DNA from: Clostridia bacterium
GTDB taxonomy: Bacteria; Bacillota; Clostridia; CAKSNL01; HGM11501
NCBI GenBank assembly: GCA_017411325.1
Contig: JAFQQJ010000011.1
Coordinates: forward strand, 62,001-126,000
Direction: 5' to 3'
Length of the DNA stretch: 64,000 nt
The translations under genes and the position numbers were made by a program. Every line of letters starts with the position of its first letter. The stretch's first letter is position 1. The notes below the pieces were generated by a model that saw nothing but the letters and a program-made list of their open reading frames with translations, did not search any database and had not been told where the DNA came from. Of the stretch, positions 59,132 to 64,000 are shown in pieces.

Positions 59132-59824
59132 TTATTCGTGACGCGGGTCAATCAGTTTTGCCGCATCGTCTACTCTACCGTACTGGCCGCTGGCTTTTTC
59201 CAGAGCCTCGTTTGCATCCATACCCTTGCCGATCATTTCCATCATCTTGCCAAGGTGTACGAACTTGTAACCGGTAATCTGGTTGTCCTTATCCACTGCA
59301 ACTTTGGTGATGTAACCTTCAGCCAGTTCCAGATAACGGGGACCCTTTTCCAGCGTTGCGTAGGTGGTACCAACCTGAGATCTCAGACCCTTACCAAGGT
59401 CCTCAAGACCTGCACCGATGGGCAGACCGTCTTCGGAGAAAGCAGTCTGGGTACGACCATATACAATCTGCAGGAACAACTCACGCATTGCGGTGTTGAT
59501 TGCATCACACACCAGGTCGGTGTTGAGGGCTTCCAGCAGGGTCTTGCCTACCAGAATCTCAGATGCCATAGCCGCAGAGTGGGTCATACCGCTACAACCA
59601 ATGGTTTCCACCAATGCTTCCTGAATGATACCCTCTTTGACATTCAAAGTCAGCTTACAGGTACCCTGCTGAGGAGCACACCAGCCGATACCGTGGGTCA
59701 GACCGGAAATTTCTTTAATTTCTTTTACTTGGGTCCATTTACCTTCCTGAGGAATGGGAGCAGGACCGTGATATGCACCCTTGGCAAGCGGGCACATATT
59801 TTCAACTTCGCTTGAGTACTTCAT
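59132..59824 (-). CDS. Iron-sulfur cluster assembly scaffold-like protein (NifU N-domain related)
   Basis: A 230-residue protein. The central part (ALVETIGCSGMTHSAAMASE, ILVGKTLLEAL) resembles the NifU/IscU scaffold fold with a conserved Cys; further Cys are at VENMCPLAKG, GIGWCAPQQGTC and TDLVCDAIN. It lacks the full IscU three-Cys pattern in the usual spacing, so it is a variant scaffold. First gene of the pair with the GGGtGRT gene, with GGAGAG before ATG 59824 and a strong promoter. Confidence 0.8.
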   Translation of the reverse strand: MKYSSEVENMCPLAKGAYHGPAPIPQEGKWTQVKEIKEISGLTHGIGWCAPQQGTCKLTLNVKEGIIQEALVETIGCSGMTHSAAMASEILVGKTLLEALNTDLVCDAINTAMRELFLQIVYGRTQTAFSEDGLPIGAGLEDLGKGLRSQVGTTYATLEKGPRYLELAEGYITKVAVDKDNQITGYKFVHLGKMMEMIGKGMDANEALEKASGQYGRVDDAAKLIDPRHE

Positions 59825-59868
59825 TACATTACTCTCCTTTCATCTCTGCAAAAATGCTCATTGTGAAT

Positions 59869-59897
59869 ATTATAACACATAGTTGGAAAATCTGCAA
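59869..59897 (-). promoter_or_regulatory. Sigma-A promoter of the scaffold/GGGtGRT operon
   Basis: Minus-strand TTGCAG (59892-59897), 17-bp spacer, TATAAT (59869-59874). Confidence 0.75.
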
Positions 59898-59919
59898 GGA
59901 TTTTCCTATTTTTTTCGAT

Positions 59920-60357
59920 TTAATCTTCCAAATTCATGATTTTTTCCACCCGACGGGCATGTCTGCCCCCCTGATGTTCTGCCCTGAGGTAAGCATCCAC
60001 AATCTCCAATGCCAAATCAATACCGGTGATTCTCTCACCCAGACAGAGGATTTGTGCGTTGTTATGTTCTCTGCTCATCCGCGCACTGTAACAGTCGGTC
60101 ACATGGGCGGCACGAATGCCTTTCACCTTGTTTGCCGCGATACTCATTCCGATTCCGGTGCCGCAAACCAAGATGCCCAAATCAAACTCTCCTTTAAGAT
60201 AGCCTTTGCAAACCGTTTCTGCCACATCGGGATAATCTGCCGGAACCTCCGGCTGGGTACCATAATCAATAACCTCGATTCCCTTGTCGCTCAAATGTTT
60301 GATGATTGCCGCCTTGTGATTGACGCCACCGTGATCGCTACCAATTCCGATTTTCAT
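59920..60357 (-). CDS. rpiB: Ribose-5-phosphate isomerase B
   Basis: Interconverts ribose-5-phosphate and ribulose-5-phosphate in the pentose phosphate pathway. 145 residues of the RpiB/LacAB fold: MKIGIGSDHGGVNHKAAIIK, LGILVCGTGIGMSIAANKVK with the catalytic Cys (near 66), HVTDCYSARMSREHNNAQIL and LCLGERITG. ATG 60357 is preceded by a GGGGCGG/GGATGAG stretch. The longer frame to 60498 has no ribosome site. Confidence 0.95.
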   Translation of the reverse strand: MKIGIGSDHGGVNHKAAIIKHLSDKGIEVIDYGTQPEVPADYPDVAETVCKGYLKGEFDLGILVCGTGIGMSIAANKVKGIRAAHVTDCYSARMSREHNNAQILCLGERITGIDLALEIVDAYLRAEHQGGRHARRVEKIMNLED

Positions 60358-60464
60358 CTCATCCGCCCCTCTTTCGAAAATTCTAATTTTATGATAACAA
60401 AAGAAATTGACAAAAGCAACCAAAAAAAAGAAAAAAATAAGACAAATTTCTTTCCCTCTAAGGG

Positions 60465-60493
60465 TTGTAATTAGATAAATTCCATAGTATAAT
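60465..60493 (+). promoter_or_regulatory. Sigma-A promoter of the phosphohexomutase gene
   Basis: TTGTAA (60465-60470), 17-bp spacer, TATAAT (60488-60493). Confidence 0.78.
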
Positions 60494-60540
60494 AACATTA
60501 CTGCTGGAAAATAATAGCGATATAGGAGGGCATTTACCTT

Positions 60541-62262
60541 ATGAACTACTTACAGGAATATCAGCGTTGGCTGGATGCTGCCGATGAGGCTACCAAGGCA
60601 GAGCTCAACGCCATTCAAAATAACGATGCAGAAATCAAGGACCGCTTTTACCGTTCCTTGGAATTTGGTACTGCCGGTCTGCGTGGCGTAATCGGCGCAG
60701 GTCCTAACCGGATGAACAACTATGTGGTGGGTCAGGCAACCCAAGGTATTGCCAATCAGCTCATCAAAACCAACCCCAAGGATGCGGATTTGCGTGTGGT
60801 TATCGCCTATGACAGCCGCCATCAGTCCGACACCTTTGCCAAAGAGGCTGCCTGCGTCCTGGCTGCCAATGGAATTTCGGTTTCCTTGTTCAAGGAGCTG
60901 AAACCGGTTCCGGAGCTTTCTTTCTCGGTGCGTTACAAAAACGCCACCGCCGGAATCGCAGTTACCGCAAGCCACAACCCCGCAAAGTATAACGGCTACA
61001 AAGTTTATGGTGCTGACGGTGCACAGCTGAATCCGGAGCTTGCCTCCATTGTTCTGGAAGAAATCGAAAAGACCGATTTGTTCACCGGTGTCAAGCATTG
61101 TGATTTTGATCAGGCTGTGGCAGACGGACGGATTGAACTGATTGGGGACGAGGTTGAGGATGTCTATCTGGACTTTGTAAAAGCCCAGTCCATCAATCCC
61201 GAGCTTGCCAAAGAAAAGGGGCATTCCCTAAAATTCGTTTACACCCCCTTCCACGGTTCCGGCAACAAACCGGTGCGGAAAATTCTGAAACAGATGGGAT
61301 TTGACAACGTGACCATCGTTAAGGAGCAGGAGCTCCCCGACGGTGATTTCCCCACCGTGGCATCCCCCAACCCTGAGAACAAAGAAGGATTCACTCTTGC
61401 TATCGGCTATGCCAAAGAATGCGGTGCAGACCTGATTGTGGGTACCGACCCCGACGCAGACCGCGTAGGTATTCTGGTTCGTGATGAAGATGGGGACTAT
61501 ATCCCCTTTACCGGAAATCAGGTAGGCGCACTCCTTACTGAATATATCCTCTCCTCTTTAGAAGAGCGTGGGGAACTGCCCAAGGACGGCTATGTGGTGA
61601 AGACCATTGTCACCACCAACCTGATTCAAGCCATCTGCAATGCTTATGGCGTGGAAATGAAGGAAGTCCTGACCGGCTTTAAGTTCATTGGCGAAAAAAT
61701 CAAGGAATCCGAGGAAACCGGTATTGGCACCTATATCTTTGGTTTTGAAGAAAGCTACGGCTACCTGAAAGGCACTTATGCCCGTGACAAGGATGCCGTG
61801 GTTGCCACGATGCTGATTGCGGAAATGGCACTTTATTATCAGGAAAAGGGAAGCTCCATCCTGAAACAGATGGATGCCATCTATCAAAAATATGGCTACT
61901 ACAAGGAACAGGTAGAATCCGTTACCTTGGAGGGCATTGAGGGACTGGAAAAAATCAAGACCATTATGGAAACCTTGAGAAACAACCCGCCCGCATCGGT
62001 TGCCGGCAAGAAGGTTCTGGCAATGCGTGACTACCAGTCCTCACTCCGCACCCAGCTTGCTACCGGAAAGACCGAAAAGATTCTGCTTCCTCCCTCCAAT
62101 GTAATTTATCTGGAGCTTGAGGATGACAACAACTTCATCGTCCGCCCCTCCGGTACCGAACCAAAAATCAAGCTTTACTGCCTCCTCAAGGGTGACACCC
62201 AGGCAGATGCCCAAAAGCTTGCAGAATTGGTTAAAGAGGATATCGCAAATATTGTGAAATAG
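60541..62262 (+). CDS. Phospho-sugar mutase (phosphoglucomutase/phosphomannomutase, PgcA-like)
   Basis: Interconverts hexose-1- and hexose-6-phosphates; with galTK it would feed galactose-derived glucose-1-phosphate into glycolysis. 573 residues with all four alpha-D-phosphohexomutase landmarks: FGTAGLRGVIGAGPNRMN (near 41), the phosphoserine loop AVTASHNPAKYNGYKVYG (near 141), the metal loop VGTDPDADRVGILV (near 302), the sugar loop FGFEESYGYLKG (near 400) and the phosphate site RPSGTEPKIKLYC (near 540). Length fits the Firmicutes PgcA type. AGGAGG precedes ATG 60541. Confidence 0.93.
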   Translation: MNYLQEYQRWLDAADEATKAELNAIQNNDAEIKDRFYRSLEFGTAGLRGVIGAGPNRMNNYVVGQATQGIANQLIKTNPKDADLRVVIAYDSRHQSDTFAKEAACVLAANGISVSLFKELKPVPELSFSVRYKNATAGIAVTASHNPAKYNGYKVYGADGAQLNPELASIVLEEIEKTDLFTGVKHCDFDQAVADGRIELIGDEVEDVYLDFVKAQSINPELAKEKGHSLKFVYTPFHGSGNKPVRKILKQMGFDNVTIVKEQELPDGDFPTVASPNPENKEGFTLAIGYAKECGADLIVGTDPDADRVGILVRDEDGDYIPFTGNQVGALLTEYILSSLEERGELPKDGYVVKTIVTTNLIQAICNAYGVEMKEVLTGFKFIGEKIKESEETGIGTYIFGFEESYGYLKGTYARDKDAVVATMLIAEMALYYQEKGSSILKQMDAIYQKYGYYKEQVESVTLEGIEGLEKIKTIMETLRNNPPASVAGKKVLAMRDYQSSLRTQLATGKTEKILLPPSNVIYLELEDDNNFIVRPSGTEPKIKLYCLLKGDTQADAQKLAELVKEDIANIVK

Positions 62263-62274
62263 TTTTCAAACACA

Positions 62275-62303
62275 AAAACGCTACCATCCGGTAGCGTTTT
62301 TTA
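62275..62303 (+). terminator. Terminator after the phosphohexomutase gene
   Basis: Stem AAACGCTACC/GGTAGCGTTT with T run. Confidence 0.85.
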
Positions 62304-62312
62304 TTGCGTTCT

Positions 62313-62341
62313 TCAGCACAGGGGACGGTTCCCTGTGTTGT
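62313..62341 (-). terminator. Hairpin after the 62.3 kb lipoprotein gene
   Basis: Stem CACAGGGAACCGTCCCCTGTG (imperfect). The motif GGGGACGGTTCCC recurs in many Clostridia. The U tract is poor, so termination is tentative. Confidence 0.45.
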
Positions 62342-63064
62342 TTATTTTTCGGTTTCGTCCACGTGGATAACCCGAATGGTGGTTACCTGATTGGATTCGT
62401 GTTCAAACATAAAATCCTGCATATAGAGTTTTCCGGTGTAGGTATTTTTCATTTCCTCGGTGAGTTCGGTGCCAAGGAATTCCACTTTTTGTCCGTCAAC
62501 CACGAAATAGCGTACCGCATTGCTGAGCCTTTTGATGACCAGATTCCCCTCTCGGGTGGTTTCGGTTTCACCCTCGGTATATGACTCCCCATACGCTTTC
62601 ATAAAATCTTCCCGGGTGGTGAAGATGCCCACCCCACGGCTGGTCTTAAAGCGGGTTCCCTGTTCCTTACTCTGGAACATTCCGGCAGAAACAAGCATCG
62701 CAATCGCATTGTCTTCCTCATTATATTGCACAACCAACCCATCATAAATACAATAGCCATTATCTTCGTTCATAGGCTCGCCAATAATCCCCTGAATCTT
62801 GTCCCGATTCATTCCAATGGAGATATGCTTTCCGGTGACGGTATCCACAAAGGAAATATCGTCCTTCCAGTAGGCATATTTGGTATCTTCGGTTCGCTCA
62901 TCCAGATGCACTTCAAAGTTCTTAGCATTGGAGTCGTCCCCCTTTTGGGGTTCTGCTTTTTTGACAATGTTGGTTCCTTGTGAGCTGGCTGTTCCGGGAT
63001 TTCCGCATCCTGAAAATGCCATTGCCACAAGCAGCAGTATCAGAATCGCCGCTCTTGCTTTCAT
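62342..63064 (-). CDS. Putative lipoprotein of unknown function
   Basis: A 240-residue exported lipoprotein: signal sequence MKARAAILILLLVAMAFSGC with lipobox AFSGC (Cys near 20), a Ser/Thr/Gln-rich linker, then a domain with HISIGMNRDKIQGIIGEP near 80, a pattern reminiscent of SmpA/BLIP-type folds. No family recognised with confidence. It lies 12 bp downstream of mnmG on the same strand and is probably co-transcribed with it. Confidence 0.72.
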   Translation of the reverse strand: MKARAAILILLLVAMAFSGCGNPGTASSQGTNIVKKAEPQKGDDSNAKNFEVHLDERTEDTKYAYWKDDISFVDTVTGKHISIGMNRDKIQGIIGEPMNEDNGYCIYDGLVVQYNEEDNAIAMLVSAGMFQSKEQGTRFKTSRGVGIFTTREDFMKAYGESYTEGETETTREGNLVIKRLSNAVRYFVVDGQKVEFLGTELTEEMKNTYTGKLYMQDFMFEHESNQVTTIRVIHVDETEK

Positions 63065-63076
63065 GGTATTCCTCCT

Positions 63077-64000
63077 CTAAGCTTTCAGATATATCATCAA
63101 AACCGCAATGTCCGCCGGCGACACCCCCGAGATACGGGATGCCTGCCCCAAGGACTTGGGCCGAATTTTATCCAACTTTTGACGAGCTTCCAAGCGAAGT
63201 CCGTCGATACTCAGATAGTCGATGCCATCGGGAATCTGTCTGGATTCCAACTTCTTAAACTGTTCTGCCTGTATCATCTGGCGTTTGATGTAACCCTCAT
63301 ACTTCAGGCTGATTTCTGCTTGTTCCCAAACCTCTTTGGAAATCGTGGGGCGTTCCTTGTCAAAGGGCGATAGTCCCTCATAAGTAACCTGCGGTCGTTT
63401 CAAAAGCTCCGCCGCTCTGGCACCGGTTTTTAAGGGACTACTCTCTACCGACACCAGATACGTGTTCAGTTCCTCAGAGGGCGGGAAAATCAACTCCTCC
63501 AGCCGCTTGATTTCTTCTTCTATTTGCTGTTTTTTCTCTAAGAATGTATCATAGCGTTCTTGAGAAATCAATCCAATCTCATAACCCAGCGGAGTCAAAC
63601 GCAGGTCTGCATTGTCTTGTCTTAAAAGCAGCCGATACTCCGAGCGTGAGGTCATCATTCGGTAAGGCTCATTGGTTCCTTTGGTCACAAGGTCATCAAT
63701 CAGCGCACCGATGTATGCCTCCGAGCGATCAATCACCACAGGGTCTTTGCTAAGTAGCTTGCGGGAGGCATTGATGCCTGCCATCAAGCCTTGTGCCGCC
63801 GCCTCCTCATAGCCGGAAGTGCCGTTGAACTGTCCTGCGCCATAGAGTCCCGGAATCTTTTTAAATTCCAAGCTTGCATCCAGTTGCAAAGGATTTGCAC
63901 AATCATATTCAATGGCGTAAGCGTTCCGCATCACCTGTGCGTGTTCAAACCCCGGCAGAGAATGAATCATAGCAAGCTGCACATCCTCCGGCATACTGCT
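63077..64000 (-). CDS. mnmG: tRNA uridine-5-carboxymethylaminomethyl modification enzyme MnmG, C-terminal part (cut by window edge)
   Basis: FAD-dependent partner of MnmE that modifies U34 of several tRNAs. The C-terminal 307 residues are present: [76 protein letters not shown] and the end [20 protein letters not shown]. The N-terminal FAD domain lies beyond position 64000. Identity is certain. Confidence 0.97.
   Translation of the reverse strand, partial: SSMPEDVQLAMIHSLPGFEHAQVMRNAYAIEYDCANPLQLDASLEFKKIPGLYGAGQFNGTSGYEEAAAQGLMAGINASRKLLSKDPVVIDRSEAYIGALIDDLVTKGTNEPYRMMTSRSEYRLLLRQDNADLRLTPLGYEIGLISQERYDTFLEKKQQIEEEIKRLEELIFPPSEELNTYLVSVESSPLKTGARAAELLKRPQVTYEGLSPFDKERPTISKEVWEQAEISLKYEGYIKRQMIQAEQFKKLESRQIPDGIDYLSIDGLRLEARQKLDKIRPKSLGQASRISGVSPADIAVLMIYLKA

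Overview
The window reads as chromosome of a low-to-mid GC, Gram-positive, anaerobic member of the Clostridia, most like gut Oscillospirales/Ruminococcaceae-type genomes. The support is: pyruvate formate-lyase with its activase, rubrerythrin, class II (Firmicutes) galT, a YkvI-type membrane protein, the GGGtGRT/Fe-S scaffold pair, an LtaS-like sulfatase, S-layer-homology and copper-amine-oxidase-N-like 'stalk' domains on secreted proteins, and strong sigma-A promoters with AGGAGG ribosome binding sites. No rRNA, transposase, phage or CRISPR is visible. The only intact RNA gene is a tRNA-Asn.

Layout: (1) 1-9.1 kb: 5' end of rpoB (minus) with its own promoter, an SdpR-like ArsR regulator, a DJ-1/5-FCL/mltG operon, an AraC regulator divergent from a very large secreted esterase, a small stalk-domain protein, and rubrerythrin. 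(2) 9.1-21.9 kb: minus-strand operons dense in metal-dependent hydrolases (two PHP, two calcineurin-like phosphoesterases, an EEP, a NodB-like deacetylase) with a GH43-like protein, an FAD oxidoreductase, a MATE pump, a PfkB kinase, a C39-like lipoprotein and an SLH protein. (3) 22-32.6 kb: a visibly more AT-rich block with TetR, DeoR and AraC regulators, a second FAD oxidoreductase, a GpsA-like dehydrogenase, a nucleoside hydrolase, a xylose-isomerase-like protein and a GH28-like beta-helix protein, separated by hairpin-rich repeats. (4) 32.6-33.0 kb: tRNA-Asn plus a duplicated tRNA 3' end around a GC-rich structured insert. (5) 33-47.6 kb: GC-richer housekeeping and sugar genes (pflBA, acyltransferase, HI0933 flavoprotein, galTK, recD2-recR-GH26-rlmD). 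(6) 47.6-50.6 kb: a second AT-rich patch (polytopic membrane protein, TPR protein, GDPD) sharing a sequence motif with block 3. (7) 50.6-64 kb: LtaS-like sulfatase, GNAT, the rpmG-secE-nusG-rplKAJL operon (with L10 leader), YkvI, the GGGtGRT pair, rpiB, a phosphohexomutase, a lipoprotein and the 3' part of mnmG.

How it works together: regions 2 and 3 look like regulated uptake/catabolic loci for glycan-derived sugars or sugar phosphates, each under a recognisable operator arrangement (twin AraC-type half-sites; helically phased DeoR-type repeats). Region 5 handles galactose entry and mixed-acid fermentation. The most striking architectural point is that rpoB, normally directly behind rplL, lies about 52.5 kb downstream of it on the same strand. 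rplL is closed by an intrinsic terminator and rpoB opens with a consensus promoter and a 5'-terminal hairpin. GC statements are by eye, not computed.
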